A stretch of 64,000 nt of DNA from Sympetrum striolatum (GCA_947579665.1 CANPUZ010000049.1:310001-374000), one strand, 5' to 3'. Counted from the stretch's first letter, positions 1-11,984 are shown. The notes: a model not told the origin generated them from the sequence alone. Numbers and translations: made by a program.

Positions 1-170
1 AAAGAAAATATGTCCGCAATCGATCAAAATTCACTTAACGTGCATTTCTTGTGAGAGAGAGGATTCGAGTCGTCCAGAGTCGAACCAAGGATACTTTGGA
101 CACACAAATATTAATATGCAATAATCCATTGAACATTTTGAGATATTTTTGAGATATTTTGAAATTCTCC
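1..170 (-). repeat. B-box module fragment, reverse orientation
   Basis: Read on the minus strand, this edge fragment has the GGTTCGACTC core, then a run like 'aagaaatgcacgt' and a 'cgattgc..acat..tttcttt' stretch. The same order is seen on the plus strand at 1735-1820 and 5690-5800. It is one of only two reverse-orientation copies of this module found in the window. It is cut by the window edge, so the element it belongs to cannot be seen. No protein is supported here. Confidence 0.6.
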
Positions 171-344
171 AAATTTCAACGAAGATCTGAGGCCACCGAG
201 TCCTCGCCTCGCAAGAGCGTTCGTCATCTGCTCCCAATGGAACGGATTCGCTGGATGTCACACTGATGGAATTTAAAATCAAAACTTTCCTGGCGAGTTT
301 GCGGCCTCCGCTAATAAGGCGTTCGTCACGGACGGATCTCGCAA

Positions 345-372
345 GCGTCTACGTCATCGCGCATGCGCAAAG
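345..372. promoter_or_regulatory. CRE-like plus NRF-1-like site pair (copy 1)
   Basis: A TACGTCAT box (350-357, CRE-like) is followed directly by CGCGCATGCGCA (358-369). That fits the palindromic consensus of NRF-1/Ewg factors. It sits in a small GC-rich patch (about 285-430) in otherwise AT-rich DNA. A 23-bp stretch spanning both boxes is identical at 19044-19066. It may be a promoter fragment of a host gene or of a mobile element. No coding sequence follows that I can identify. Confidence 0.4.
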
Positions 373-599
373 CTACCGCTGGGGGACGATCGTCACATAC
401 CGGCTCATCTTCCGCGAACTCGACACCCCTTTTTCCCCCGTCAGGTGTCACCAGCAATCGAATCGCTTCTCAGCCATACTTGTGCGTCGGATGTCGTTCG
501 TCTGGACCGCGAGAAACCGTGGTGACTTCTATTAATTCCCAGATGCACGTTTTGGCACGAATTTTTTTAAATTCGCTCCTTAACTCAATTTCAAACTAA

Positions 600-1408
600 A
601 TTTAGCATTGATATTTCGGTTGATATGGCAAAGTAATCTTGCGAATCAAAAACCTCTCGGTCGCTTGACTTGAAATTTTAACACCACATTCAAATACGAG
701 AGTGTTTCTATCGTAAAATATGGTGACAGTTCGTCCTCGGTTCGATCCCAAACGATAAAGATCACGTAAAGTTAATTTTTGCCGCTTCAAGCTTCGTTTC
801 TTTTGAAAAATTTAATTAGAAAGAATGGACGCACGAAATTAAGACAAGCACCAGAATAAGGGAAAATAACTGAAGAATAATATTTTGGTAGTGGATAATT
901 GTTTTCGAATCGAATTATCGAGATTTTACATGAAACAAAAAAATTTCGTGAAATTTTGAGGGTGTAAAAAATCGGTCCCCAAGACGACAAATTCCATTGT
1001 TGAATCCGAGTTGCTTCATTTTGGCTATTTTAAGTTTAGGAGAAGGTTTTTTGTTGTTTGGTTGATTTCGTTCACATTGATGTGCATAATCAATCATTGT
1101 AATTGATTAAAATGACCTATTAATGAATTAATTATAATGACGTATGCAGTTGCAATGTCCGAATGATCGAGCTTCATATCCTTAAGTATATATAAGAGTC
1201 ATAGTGCGGCAGCCATTATTTTAAATGAAAAATATCTTATTTCTTCCCTTTCATTCCGCAACATAGCCACAGCGTCGCAAGGTAGGGTATGAGAATTGAA
1301 TCATGTGTTTTCTCGGTGAATCTACGTTCGCTAGAATACCTTCCATTCCATATCAATTCATTCCATATCTGACTGAGCCACAGCGGAGCGTGTTCGGGTT
1401 TAGCTAGT
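600..1408 (+). mobile_element. Helitron-like non-autonomous element with B-box module
   Basis: The element carries a GGTTCGATCCC core at 739-749 and the module body to about 1062 (reading 'aaattaa.ttagaaa..atgg', 'gacaagcacca', 'ttgttgaatccgag'). A 3' part follows with 'gcggcagccattatttt' and 'ttctcggtgaatctacgttc', and it ends in CTAGT at 1404-1408. The same 3' part recurs at 5340-5560, and a shorter form ends at 2720. CTAG before a T is the usual Helitron 3' terminus. The 5' end is not certain. There is no Rep/helicase reading frame, so it would be non-autonomous. Confidence 0.55.
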
Positions 1409-1560
1409 AAAGAACAATATTTTGGTCGTGGACTGTAGTATTCGAATCGAAATGATAAGAATTCCGACAAAAGATAAGACAATTTTCCAAAAAGATTCAA
1501 AGTAGTAAACAACCCGTCCCTCTGACGACCAATGCGATTATTAATTCCGGGCGCATGCAT
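1405..1560 (+). repeat. B-box module, 3' body only
   Basis: It begins right after the CTAGT of the previous element with 'caatattttggtcgtgg' and runs to 'gacgaccaatgcgattatt', matching the last third of the module. The B-box part is missing. It is a truncated copy joined head to tail to the element on its left. Confidence 0.55.
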
Positions 1561-1604
1561 TTTATCTTTTAGAATAGCTTAGATTTTTATTCGAATTTAA
1601 AACG

Positions 1605-2720
1605 TGCTCTTCTATACATTGACACGTGAAGAGAAAACATTGGATCCCTCTTTAAGTATATTGCACGAGCGGAGGAGTTTGAGATTTGGCGTTTATATGG
1701 AGAAGGAGTGCAGAAAGCTAAAATCTTTGTCCAAATATCCTTGGTTCGACTCTGGACCTGTATAATCGTCTCCTATAAGAAATGCACGCAAAGTTCGTTT
1801 TGGTCGATTGCTGACATTTTTTCTTTTGCATAATTAGATTAGAAATAATAGTCGTACGAAATCGATATTCATATTAAAAGACAGGAAATTGAACAAAGAT
1901 TCTTATTTTAGTCGTAAAATATCGCATTCGAGTCGAAATTATGAGAACTCTGGCAAAATAAACGAAAATGTTGTGAAATTTGTTCGTAGTAAACAAACCA
2001 GTCACCCTGGCGACCAAGGTGATTGTTGTATCCGAGCTTATTCGTTTTCACATTAGAAGAGGATTTTACCTCCAAACCAAATTAACGGTAGGGACTCAAA
2101 TTATGAAAAGAGGGCAATCAAACGAGATGCCAACAGCCACTAAATAATTAATAAATAACAGGGATATAATTACGGCGATTTTACTGAATTTTTTTGGAAA
2201 TAAATTTTTAACATTAAAAATGACAGTGACAGTATCAAAAAATTGATAATGCTACAAGCTGTAATTGTGTTTAATTTATTTTTTTAATATTAAAATTTTA
2301 CATTTATTGAAGGGAATTAAGGCAAACCCTAATGACGTATTTGTACTCGCTCACAGCAGACGCAATAGAAAAATAATGAAATAAATTATAAGCAATGATT
2401 ATATAGGTATAATCTTTGACAATAGAACCTCAATAACGTTCAGACTTAAAAATTCAATGAAATATGGTTGAATTTCGACCACTGGGCGATCACTAGTTCT
2501 AAATTAATAATCATAGGAACTATATCTCACGGATGTGAGTGAGATCGACTCCTGGTGGGTAAAAAATTAAAATGCATTGCGGAGATTTAGAGCAATCTCT
2601 TTAAATCCGTGAATTGAACGCTGTGTTTTCTCGGTGTATCAACGTTCGCTAGAATACCTTTGTTGCCATTCATTCAATATCTGAATGAGCCAAAGAGAAG
2701 CGTGGCCTGGTTTTGCTAGT
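1605..2720 (+). mobile_element. Helitron-like non-autonomous element
   Basis: The start, 'cattgacacgtgaagaga', matches 5573-5590. A GGTTCGACTC core lies at about 1743, followed by the module body up to 2035. The end is 'gtggcctggttttgctagt', with CTAGT at 2716-2720. This is the most complete copy in the left cluster (about 1.1 kb). The middle (2060-2600) is AT-rich without a reading frame. The assignment rests on the shared 3' end and CTAGT, not on a protein. Confidence 0.55.
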
Positions 2721-3250
2721 ATCAGATAAACGTTCAGGCATTGTGTTTCTTAAAAACACCTAGGTTGGATGGGATTTGCTTTTAGGAAACACGCAGTTAA
2801 AATTTTAGGATACGCGTTATAATTCATGTACTAATTAAAAGGGAATTATTAAGGGATATTAAAATGGAAGCTTTTATTCAGAAATGTTAATACTGAAATT
2901 TCTGCTCCCAAATAATTAATTAATAAAACATTTATTCAGAATATCCTGTATTTAGACAACATTTTTGTTTAATAATTCAATTTCATACAAAAATTTAAAC
3001 CCATACTGAATAAAGATATTAAAAATACATATTAAATTGCTAATCCCATATAAAGAAAACATTAAATTGTTCAGGTATAAAAGATACTGTAACATTAATG
3101 ATGGGAAAATTTAAGCAATTTAAATTCAGTTACATTGATAAAATAGCGACCTACTTTATTTTAGAATAAATAAACTTAATATCGTAAAATTAGCCTTTTT
3201 TATAAGAAAAGGGTTGAGGTGAATTTGCACATAAGGGCGTGCACCCAGGA
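2721..3250. other. AT-rich stretch, nothing recognised
   Basis: Simple AT-rich DNA with many short poly-A and poly-T runs. There is no reading frame of note and no repeat I can match elsewhere in the window. Confidence 0.6.
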
Positions 3251-3253
3251 ACA

Positions 3254-3402
3254 TTCCCAAGGAAAAACGGACTTGAAAAAAGTCTGACTGGGCCGGGAAT
3301 CGAACCCGGGAGATGGTTATGGCAGCCTCCCGGATAGAGGAAGATCCCGGGTTCGATTCCCAGCCCAGTCAGACTTTTTTCAAGTCCGATTTTCCTTGGG
3401 AA
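3254..3402. repeat. GC-rich tRNA-like foldback
   Basis: Two near-perfect inverted arms (3254-3311 and 3344-3402) surround a loop of about 32 bases. Each arm, read inward-out, holds a tRNA T-arm-like GGGTTCGATTCCC and the acceptor-like 'cagcccagtca', then a T6 run that resembles a Pol III terminator. The 5' half of a tRNA (D arm, anticodon arm) is not visible, so this is not called a tRNA gene. It is likely a tRNA-derived foldback element or an inverted pair of tRNA 3' halves. The copy differences between arms are few. Confidence 0.6.
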
Positions 3403-3404
3403 TT

Positions 3405-4470
3405 AGCCTTTTCTATAATTTCCACAAATTTAAATAAAAGTGATTCGTATTTAAGCGGTTAAACGTAATTAAAATCAAAGATATGCTGAGTTGAAATGAG
3501 GTTTTCTAAAATAGGAGACCATTATAACTGGGGATAATAAGTCAAATTTCAATTGAAACTGCCGTGATATTGCAACTACACTGTTGCTGTATCACTGAAA
3601 CATTTCAATTGAACGATATATTCGATAAATACGTATCAACCGATCAACCGCGAGGTTTTCATCAGAGCCAATGAAGCCAATTGTCGGAAAAGGCTTGGAA
3701 AAACTTTTTTTCGATAAGGAAATGGAAACACCAACCAATAGCCTTAAATCGCGTTGAACTACATTGAGGCAACGCATCGTTAGATCTTGGATGCAGAAAA
3801 TCTTGACTTCCGATGTGAAACTCAGTTTAATAGCTTTTATGATGACCGTGAGTAAAAGACATTAAGTCGAAGTACACGCCTATTTGCTACATCTGGGAAC
3901 GTAAGTGACCAGTTACCATTAAGGCATACGCTTGAGTCTTTAATGAACATTTAGTTCTGCATGACCTTACGTTGGAAGATGCTTCCGTCCGCATGATAGC
4001 GATGGCTTACTAGAGGATTTACGATCCATTTCGATCCCGATATCCGCTCTCTAACGTTTTCAGGCACATCCTATTCGATTAAACTGAGTCAGGATATCAC
4101 GACTCGTAAAAAGGCATTTAGTTAGGCTTCCGGTGAGTTCAATGCCTGGTCAGGATACCTCTTATAAAATAAGGCATCCAAAGCTCGATTGAAGGTAATT
4201 TTTCTAACGAGTATATGTTACTACCACCATTATATCTGTCAAAGCTAACCTAATTATATAAACTATCCATGAGTACGGATTCTTGTTGGATTAATTCTAA
4301 ATTATATCGCACTTCGTGGAAAGACATACTGAAGAATTAAAAAGATCTTAGTAATAACCACACAATTTTTGTTTTATTTAGTCGACCTGAAGAAAGTTGT
4401 GTAGCCGAAATAGGCGGACTAAATATATAACGGCGCTTCCTGATTGCGCTTTGCTTTTGCTTCTTCTGCG
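3405..4470. other. Unassigned AT-rich DNA
   Basis: A 61-codon minus-strand frame (3592-3777) has no recognisable motif and no codon-scale pattern that supports it. I see no gene and no convincing repeat. Confidence 0.55.
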
Positions 4471-4474
4471 GGCG

Positions 4475-5560
4475 TCTTAATGGTCGTACGAGATTGAGAC
4501 GAGCACCAAAAGTAGGGAAAATAAATGAAGAATATTATTTTGGTCATGGATTATTGCTTTCGAATTGAATTATCGAGATTTTAGACGAAAAACAAGAAAT
4601 TTTTGTGAAATTTTAGGGTGATAAAAACCAGACCCCCTGACGACAAATGCCACTGTTGAATCCGAGTTCTTGCATTTTAGCCTATTTAAAGTTAAGAAGA
4701 AGTTTGTTTAATGTTTGATTGATTTCGTCACATTGATGAGCACAATCAATTGCTGCAAGTGATTTAAATGATCTGTTTTCGAAAATTGAAATGTGAGTTA
4801 ATCTGAAACCGAATTTTGTATTCATTTAAATTCATTTGTTTTGGAAAGAACTTAATGATCTGTTCTACATCTACATTAATTCCCTACAAGCCGCCTTTCG
4901 GCGTGTGGCAGGGGGTGCAAACACCAGTTGAATCTAAATTACTTTCTTATTCGGTTATTGTCACGTATTGTTCGCGGAAAGAATGAATCTCTAAAACGAT
5001 TCGTCTTAGCATCTATTTCTCTTAACTTACGGTCATTATCGGATCGACCGAGGTAACAGGGGGGTTGCATGATACCGATTGTATCTTCCAAAAACGTAGT
5101 CATTTCGAAAATCAAAGTTTGAGTTACTTAGAATTTGATTGTTGCATTCATTTCTTTCGTTATTTTCCAGTTGATCGTCGTCTGTGATTTCTGCGGACCA
5201 TAGTACGCGTTATACGGGATGAATCGAGAAAAAGAGCAACTCAATCGTCTCAACAACGCCTTAAATAATTAGATGTACAGCTAAGACGTAAGCAGTTGCA
5301 ATATCTGAATGATATCGAGCTTCATATCCTTAAGTTGCAATAAGAGTCTTAGTGCGGCAGCCATTATTTTCAACGGAAAACATCTTATTTCTTCCTTTCA
5401 CTCCACAACATAGCCACAACAGCGTCGCAAGGTATAGGGTGTAAGAATTGAATTATGTGTTTTCTCGGTGAATCTATGTTCGCTAGAATACCTTTATTTA
5501 CTTTCTCATGCATTTTAAATTAGACTGAATCACAGAGAAGTGTTACTGGGTTGATGTAGT
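4475..5560 (+). mobile_element. Helitron-like copy interrupted by a LINE 3' end
   Basis: The sequence follows the order of 840-1408: module body at 4480-4690, 'gcggcagccattatttt' at about 5355, and 'ttctcggtgaatctatgttc' at about 5462. The end is an eroded terminus, 'gggttgatgtagttaa', where CTAGT has become TGTAGT. The copy is longer than its relative because a minus-strand LINE fragment (4862-5250) and some unmatched DNA sit in the middle. Confidence 0.5.
4862..5250 (-). pseudogene. CR1/L2-like LINE 3' end fragment
   Basis: On the minus strand it ends with the hairpin tail typed by 'acgccgaaaggcgg' (same as 25085-25100) and a short 'tagatgtagaaca' tail. Upstream lies the degraded C-terminal coding region of the reverse-transcriptase ORF, too mutated to translate cleanly. 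It is inserted in a Helitron-like copy, so it arrived after that copy. It belongs to the same family as 24725-25130 and 56500-58912. Confidence 0.6.
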
Positions 5561-5569
5561 TAAAATCTA

Positions 5570-6140
5570 TATATTAATACGCGAAGAGAAAACGTTGGAT
5601 CCATTTTTAAAGATATTACGCGAACGGAGGAATTTGATATTTGGCATAGTTAAAGTTTATATGGAGAAGGAGTGCACAAAGCTAATATACTTGTCCAGAG
5701 TATCCTTGGTTCGACTCTGGACGAATCGAATCGTCTCTCTAATAAGAAATGCACGTGAAATTCGTTTTGATCGATTGCAGACATTTTTTCTTTTGGAGAA
5801 TTAAATACGAAATAATGGTCGTACGAAATCGAGATTAGTACCAAAAGAAAGAAAATTGAATAGAAATTCTTATTTTGGTTTTAGAATATCGCATTCGAGT
5901 CAAAAAACGAGAAATCGGGCAAAATGAACGAAAATGTCGTGATATTTCTTCGTAGTAAACAAACCAGTCCCCCTGGCGACCAAAGCGATTGCTGAATCCG
6001 AGCTTATGAACATTAGAAGGGGATTTTATCTCCATACTTAATTAACGGTAGGGACTCGTGTCAGAAATTATGAAAAGATGGCAATTAACCGAGATGCCAA
6101 CAGTCGCTAACTGATTAGTAAATAACAGGGATATAAGGAA
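5570..6140 (+). repeat. Helitron-like 5' part with B-box module
   Basis: The start 'tattaatacgcgaagaga', the GGTTCGACTC core at about 5708 and the body to 6010 closely follow 1605-2160, including the shared 'aataacagggatataa'. The 69- and 66-codon frames inside come from the repeat and are not genes. Confidence 0.55.
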
Positions 6141-7090
6141 ATCAAACCATAAGTACCATGGAATTGAAGTTCATCTGCATTATTTTTACGGTATACTACA
6201 TAAATAATAGCACATCATAAACTTGCAAATTGAAGAATATCCTGAGAAAAGAGCGACAGGTATGATGATATATACACCAAAAAACTGAAAAATATATTAC
6301 AGAAAAGGCTTTCCTTTGGTGGACTAAAAGTTTTTTTATTTCTCATAATTTGCCACAAATTTAGGCGCTGATGATTCATTTTGACTGTTGATTTATCTTC
6401 GAATTCTGCGACTCACAAAATAATCTGAAGAATGATGAGGAATTGTCTTAGAAAAATATTTCAAACACGACCTTTTTTTTCAAATATACCTTCTCATTGT
6501 CCGCTAATTTGCTAGTTTGTGAAGTCTTCACTTAATAGACTTCACAAACTCTTTGCGAATATAGTAAAACACATTCATCCAGAATTTTGTTCGATAAAGT
6601 TGTGAGGCATTATCAGTTGAAAAAAAGGAACAATATTTCGAATGCATTTTAGCGGAACTTTAAATAAAAAATTTGTCTGTAAGCCGCGAGATTGAACAAT
6701 TAGCAGTAGTTGGATTATAAGTAGGAAGGAACTTTTGAATTGAATTCCTCTGCATAAAATCGAAAAAGAGTTTCAAGAATTATTATTGATTAAGGAAGTG
6801 ATTAGAGTTCGACATCTTGCAAGTGAATTAAAGGCTTTTAATTTGCCCTAGAAGACCATGTCGCGCACGTAATGCGATGCGAAAAACAAATATGAGGATA
6901 ACGTCCTCTTATTTCTCCGCAAATTGACAGTTTACGCTCTTGATGGACGTTAAATTGGCACGCGGTAAATAAGGTCATTATTTAGACATTAAATCACGTT
7001 GAGAGGAAGAGATTCCAAGGATGCTGGAGATAAGAGTTTTTTATTTAAATCTGTCTGACGAGGAAAGATGAGTCGAAAAGGACAGAGAGC
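6141..7090. other. Unassigned AT-rich DNA with one perfect hairpin
   Basis: There is no gene and no dispersed repeat that I can match. The only clear structure is the short hairpin at 6514-6550, listed separately. Confidence 0.55.
6514..6550. repeat. Perfect 14-bp stem hairpin
   Basis: AGTTTGTGAAGTCT pairs perfectly with AGACTTCACAAACT across a 9-base loop. There is no downstream T-run and no gene nearby, so I do not call it a terminator. Confidence 0.7.
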
Positions 7091-7260
7091 TAGTTTAAAG
7101 TCGTTCAACATCGTCGTTGAGGCTACGTTCGTTCCCTAGACAACCGATCAACAAAACGTGTCCACTCACTACTCAGATTATTATCGGCAGGAATACTCGT
7201 AAATAAAAGCGACGAACGATTAAAAAATGTTTTACCTTAATTTTTTGCAGAGAATGAGTT
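7090..7260 (+). repeat. Diverged duplicated block (partner 47790-47960)
   Basis: Shared order of landmarks in direct orientation: 'catcgtcgttgaggctac', 'ccctagac', 'caacaaaacgtg', 'gacgaacgat'. Both are heavily diverged. The function is unknown. Confidence 0.45.
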
Positions 7261-7664
7261 CTCGTTGGAATTAGACTCAATTGGAGTAAACGGAAAATGA
7301 ACGCCGATTCTCGAGTCGAAATTCTATGGGAGTTGTGCGGGGACGATGAAAGGGATTATATGTATTGCTATTTAATCCGATCACTCGAGCAAATTTGAAG
7401 AAAACACGCAAGTTATCCTAACTATCAATTTCTTACATTAATGTCTTATGCAAGGAAATGCCTCAAAATGAAAATAAAAACTATCTTACCTTGTTTATTT
7501 CGTCTCGTGGATGCAATAGGCAGAATAGGCGTAAGACGCAAGGCAAGCATACTATTCACCCGACTGAGCACAAGATATCCTCACGAATTCAACCCAATGA
7601 GGGAGTAAAATGTTCGAAACTATCGCGAAAGGATTTCCAAGATGTATAACTCACGCCAAGGTTA

Positions 7665-8295
7665 TCAGAATAAGTAACACAAAAGAAATGAATCTTCGTC
7701 CTGAAGTATAGGCAATTCGAGATGGACTTGTGTGGAGTCAGATGCATAAGATTGAGGCGAAAGAAATCACAAATCTATATCACAAATTTATATTTCGTTC
7801 CATCGAAATGCAAATTGGAGTGAACTCGAATCTTCTCCTTTAAATGTACTTATTTCGGAGTGAATCGACACAAACTCAAAAATATTCAGTCCATGAAGAC
7901 TTCCTCTCATACACTCGTGAATGAATCACGCCTAAAACCAGACAAACTGTGGCAATGACAAGACAATAAAAAGTCATCGATCGATGAAATCAGGATACAG
8001 AATTCCCATAAACGAACAAGAATTAAAATTATTCTAAAAAGTATTGATAATTTTATAAATAACTATAAGAAAGCATGGAATATATAATTAGGGAATTCAT
8101 TCGAAGGGACAAGAGCAGTGATTATGAAAGGAAGTTAAAGAAAAAAACAGCGAAGAAAAAGTTATAAAACTGTAAGAAAAAAACAGCTCCAAAGAATGCG
8201 TTTACGACAAAGCACGAACTCATCAGAAGCTAATGAAACTGGATGTAATAACCGGAAATCGTAAGAAGCGAATGAAATATTGTACTCACTGAATA
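7665..8295 (+). repeat. Duplicated block, copy 1 (partner 14285-15005)
   Basis: Direct-orientation match in the same order: 'aataagtaacaca', 'ttcgtcctgaa', 'gcataagattgaggc', 'ggagtgaatcgacacaaactc', 'gacaagagcagtgattatgaaag', 'acgacaaagcacgaact'. There is no reading frame longer than about 60 codons. It may be part of an unclassified mobile element or an old segmental duplication. Confidence 0.6.
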
Positions 8296-8299
8296 TGAG

Positions 8300-9000
8300 T
8301 GTTTATCCTTCGGTCTGAAGACGTACCAGGTCTAAAAAAAGAGAAAGAAAGTTCAATTAAAAAACCAATTATTGGGAAAAGGAGAAACTATTCATCTTAA
8401 ACTGTCCTTCAAATCCAAATTTGGCATTTAATTCTAACGTCAATGTATTTGGTAAATTAATTGTCGATATTTGTGCCCAATATGTCCGCATAAATATTTA
8501 TTGTCACAGCTGCTTCTATTTAGGTAGAATTAAACTTCAAATTTCACAAATGTACGTCTTTAATTTTCCCAAATCTTTGAGACCAATTTGAAATTTAATT
8601 TTTTTGGAGACTACCTTAAAAACTATATATCAGTTCCTTAAATTTTATCGAGCTATCTTTACGGTATCATAATTAAAATCATATTTCAATCGTAATAAGT
8701 CTAAGATTATCAGTTTTGACGGAATGAACAGCTCATTGTAACTCAAATTGGTGTTATATTAAAAGTGTTTAACTGTCCAAACTTTAAAAAGTTTTTCTAA
8801 TTGGCATCGCTTTGGCACTCTCAATTAGTAAGAAACAATGCCCCTCGTTGCTAGGCGAAGTCGACAACAATATCCCTCGCGAGTATTGCAAATATGAGCC
8901 ATTGTTGGCAGCCGCGGCCTAACTAAGCCTTCCCAACAATGCATCAAGCGATCCTTTTAATTCCAACACAGTCATTTTATATTTTTTTTCGAACTTATAT
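8300..9000. repeat. Old repeat related to 10140-10270, 37030-37380 and 40920-41060
   Basis: The motif 'cgagctatctttacgg' and its neighbours match 10214 and 40974. The later part ('ggcactctc', 'gagtattgcaaatatgagccattgttggcagccgcgg') matches the reverse complement of 37036-37160. The copies are strongly diverged, and no coding capacity is seen. Confidence 0.45.
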
Positions 9001-9050
9001 AAAAAGCTTATGCTTCATGCTTCCATGAAGTCGGATAAAGCAAGAAAAGA

Positions 9051-9456
9051 ATGCCGCACCTTTATAAAAGTGCGGAATCCCTTTCTATAATGGCATTAAT
9101 GTTCACGAAGAAGGTTCACGAGTTAGGCTTTAAGATCTATAGTTCCATTGTTGGGCTTGAGCGCGTATGTTTTGCATTTAAGACTTGTGGACTCTTCCGC
9201 TATCAATGGGGCCGAAATAGGGCAAAAGCATAGCTCATGCAACGTAGAAGAAACATCCTCAAGCCGACCGAAGAGAATAACTGCTGGGATGTGCAAGTAT
9301 GACGTTGAGTTGAGCGCCACACTTCTTATCTGCGGGAACTCATCGAAACTAATTGGAAGAGAGGCTTTCAAAATGCTTCCGATGGATTCTTTAAAGGGCA
9401 ACCAAGAGATTCCAAGAAGAGTTATTCAGTTTTATTACAACCCAATTATTTATTAA
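9051..9456. other. Unrecognised overlapping open frames on both strands
   Basis: A 102-codon plus-strand frame (9148-9456) and a 92-codon minus-strand frame (9123-9401) overlap almost completely. The patch is less AT-rich than its flanks. Neither shows a motif, signal peptide or membrane segment that I recognise, and I see no convincing splice context. It could be an exon remnant or part of a transposable element. I assign no function. Confidence 0.25.
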
Positions 9457-9654
9457 TATCTAATTAATTTGAGTATATTAATAATTCTCTGTTACTTTTT
9501 GAGACTCCACTGTTTCGGTGTGTGGTTTATTCATCGTTTGTGTTTTTCGTGTGTTATTTATTATCATTTTTTGATTTCGTCTCCATCGCCCATTACATTG
9601 CGTTGGATATATTATCAGTTTTCTGATTCGTCCTATATTTCTTGCTTGTAGTAC

Positions 9655-9710
9655 ACCGGAAAGGCCAATTTCACCCCTTTCCATCGAACATGTCCCGAAA
9701 AACATTCTTT
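9655..9710. repeat. Short repeat shared with 22352-22400 (inverted)
   Basis: The stretch 'ggccaatttca' to 'gaacatgtcccgaaaaaca' is the reverse complement of the 22352 segment, which reads 'gggacatgttcgaag' and 'gatgaaattggcc'. It is a fragment of a dispersed element. The family is unknown. Confidence 0.45.
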
Positions 9711-9719
9711 TTCATCTTT

Positions 9720-10055
9720 GTGACATAAAACATAATACAATATAAATTAATCACTAACATTTAATGATATTGAATACAGTTTTCGACAATGATAAAAGAT
9801 GTCTTTGATAAAGAAAGTCATCAGATTTTTATCTCATCAATAAGGCATAGACTCAATTAAAATAATATCGAGAGAGAAAACTCATCTGCATAAGATAATA
9901 GAAACCGGCCGAACCCAATATGTGAGTAATGTCACGCTACATCCAAATGAAACATCAATTCTTATTCAAACCTCCGCGCAGCCTCCTAAAAACATTCTAT
10001 TAGCGTTCACAATGAATGTTAGCCCCAAAATGCGTAATTCTAAATGAAAGCGGAT
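9720..10055. other. AT-rich stretch, nothing recognised
   Basis: No reading frame and no repeat match that I can support. Confidence 0.5.
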
Positions 10056-10059
10056 ATTT

Positions 10060-10540
10060 CTCTAAATCGCATCGCACACAATATCAAGAGGCGTAAAATA
10101 TTTCATCCGCTTTCTAATGCTACGATCTAGGAACGAAAAGTCAAATAATGTCCTGGTGACTGCCTTAAAAACTTGCCCAATTCTTCAGCTATTTACCACG
10201 GAAAGTTCATTGAGCTATCTTTACGGCAACTTAATTTAAATTAGATTCATAACCTTCCATTACTTTCCGGAATTCCGGTAATTAATCCCACCATCTCGAT
10301 ATTACGAATTTATCGTGAAAAACTCAGCACGCATTCGCAATACAATAAAAAGATTTCGGAGGAAACCGTACAGAAAATGGCGATACGTGGAATGTTGTGG
10401 CCGCCATATTGGATCATTTGGCGAACTCATCAGCAGCTATAACAATTGGTATCACAGCGATCACTAACAACAGTTGCCATGACAACAATAATAAAGTAGC
10501 TCTTCCAACAATCGTTTCCATAGTAACCGTCTAAGTTCCG
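10060..10540 (+). repeat. Duplicated block, copy 1 (partner 40845-41300)
   Basis: Shared in the same order: 'aaaacttgcccaattc', 'atttaccacg', 'cgccatattg', 'tataacaat' and 'aacaattgt'-like repeats with 'ttgccat'. The end holds several imperfect repeats of 'aacaattgttgccatagcaac' type in both copies. No protein is encoded. Confidence 0.55.
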
Positions 10541-10774
10541 TCCGATTTTCTTTCGTTCCATTCAGTCCTGACTGAGTTCATATTTATCATCCTTAGCTGG
10601 AGCCCTCAACATTCAATAGTCATCTTTAATGACGTCCACCTTACGCTCGACAAATATAGCTAGAAACGAAGGTGTTCCATATTACGGAGGTGGTACGAAC
10701 TAGGCGCCGCTACACTATGGGTGACCCTACCCTATCTATGCACCAACAAAATCTGAAGAAATTAAAAAAAATTC

Positions 10775-11468
10775 TGATGTGGCCAGCACATGACTTTCGC
10801 AATATTTATTGAAAACAGAAGCCTATGCCGGTTATATATAAATAACTCCAAAAAAATGAGTGTTACAGAAAAATTTTTCAAACAAAAATTGTAGCAAAAT
10901 ACATTATCTATAACTTTTTTACATTATTGTGTATACCTAAATTGCATTCTGACAGAGATAAGTATGAAAATCCTCCATTTCTGGATAAACAACAACTTCC
11001 GGTTAACCATTATTCAAGAATAACTCCTAAACAATCAGTGTTACGAAAAATTATTTCATACAAAAGTTGTAGTAAAATATATTATCTATAACTTTTGTAT
11101 GTAATTGTATGTAAGTCTATTGTATTTTGACAGAGATATTTGAGAAACAAAACTTTGTTCCGGATAAACCGTAACTTCCGGTTAAGCGATATTCATCAAA
11201 AACTAATCAACTCTTGGCATTGTTAGGAAAATACTAAATATGTATTTTGGAAATGATCGGATAATTACTTTTTAAGATAGAGCGACCAAAAACTTTTTTA
11301 CCACAGACAGACACACAGACTCAAAGACACACAGACAGACATGTTCGGGAAAATAGCTAAAACGAGCTCTATGGGCTCCAAAACATTTATTTCCGTCGAA
11401 ATCTGGAGGTCGAATTTTTTGCGAATACAATACTATCTCTTATACTACGTATAGGGAGAAAGTAAAAA
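10775..11468 (+). mobile_element. Hairpin-ended non-autonomous element, copy 1
   Basis: It begins 'gtggccagcacatgacttt' and ends 'agggagaaagtaaaaa', the same ends as 22206-23257 and 50331-51034. Inside are two tandem units of about 215 bp, each with 'aacttccggttaa', 'ttcaagaataactcctaaac' and 'caaaagttgtagtaaaat', then an ACAGACAGAC-rich segment. There is no reading frame. This layout of tandem units, a CA/GA-rich tract and an end 'ggagaaagtaaaaa' looks like a common arthropod repeat whose class I cannot name with confidence. Confidence 0.6.
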
Positions 11469-11984
11469 TATTGAGGCCAATGCAAATAATTGGTTATTTT
11501 TGTTGAATGCACTGATAAGCAAAGGCGGGTTAGTGACCGAATTCAATGCACTGGGAGAAAAAACCGGGGAAGTTGAGTAGAAAATACTGATTCGTATCCT
11601 ACGTATGCCTCCAACTTTCAAACACATTAAGTAACGGGTTAATAATAACTTCACACGATTCATTTAAAATTAATGGATGAATTAATTTTTAAATTATTTT
11701 ATTTGGAATTAATTGATATTAAAATTAATAAAGTGTAACATAATTAACATTACATTTATTTTAGTATAATTCATATTCCATTTTGAAACCTTTCATTCAC
11801 TATAAATAATAGATAAAAGTGTATTTCATTATTTATTATCTTATTTAGAATCCGGCCCAGCATCCCTGCCAAACGCGGTCCAGCGCGTCACGAACTCTGT
11901 CAACTCTGAGACGAACGACACTCCGGGGTCGACCGCCATCTCAAAATCCAAATACATCCCCGTATCTAATGGACGAGGACAAAA

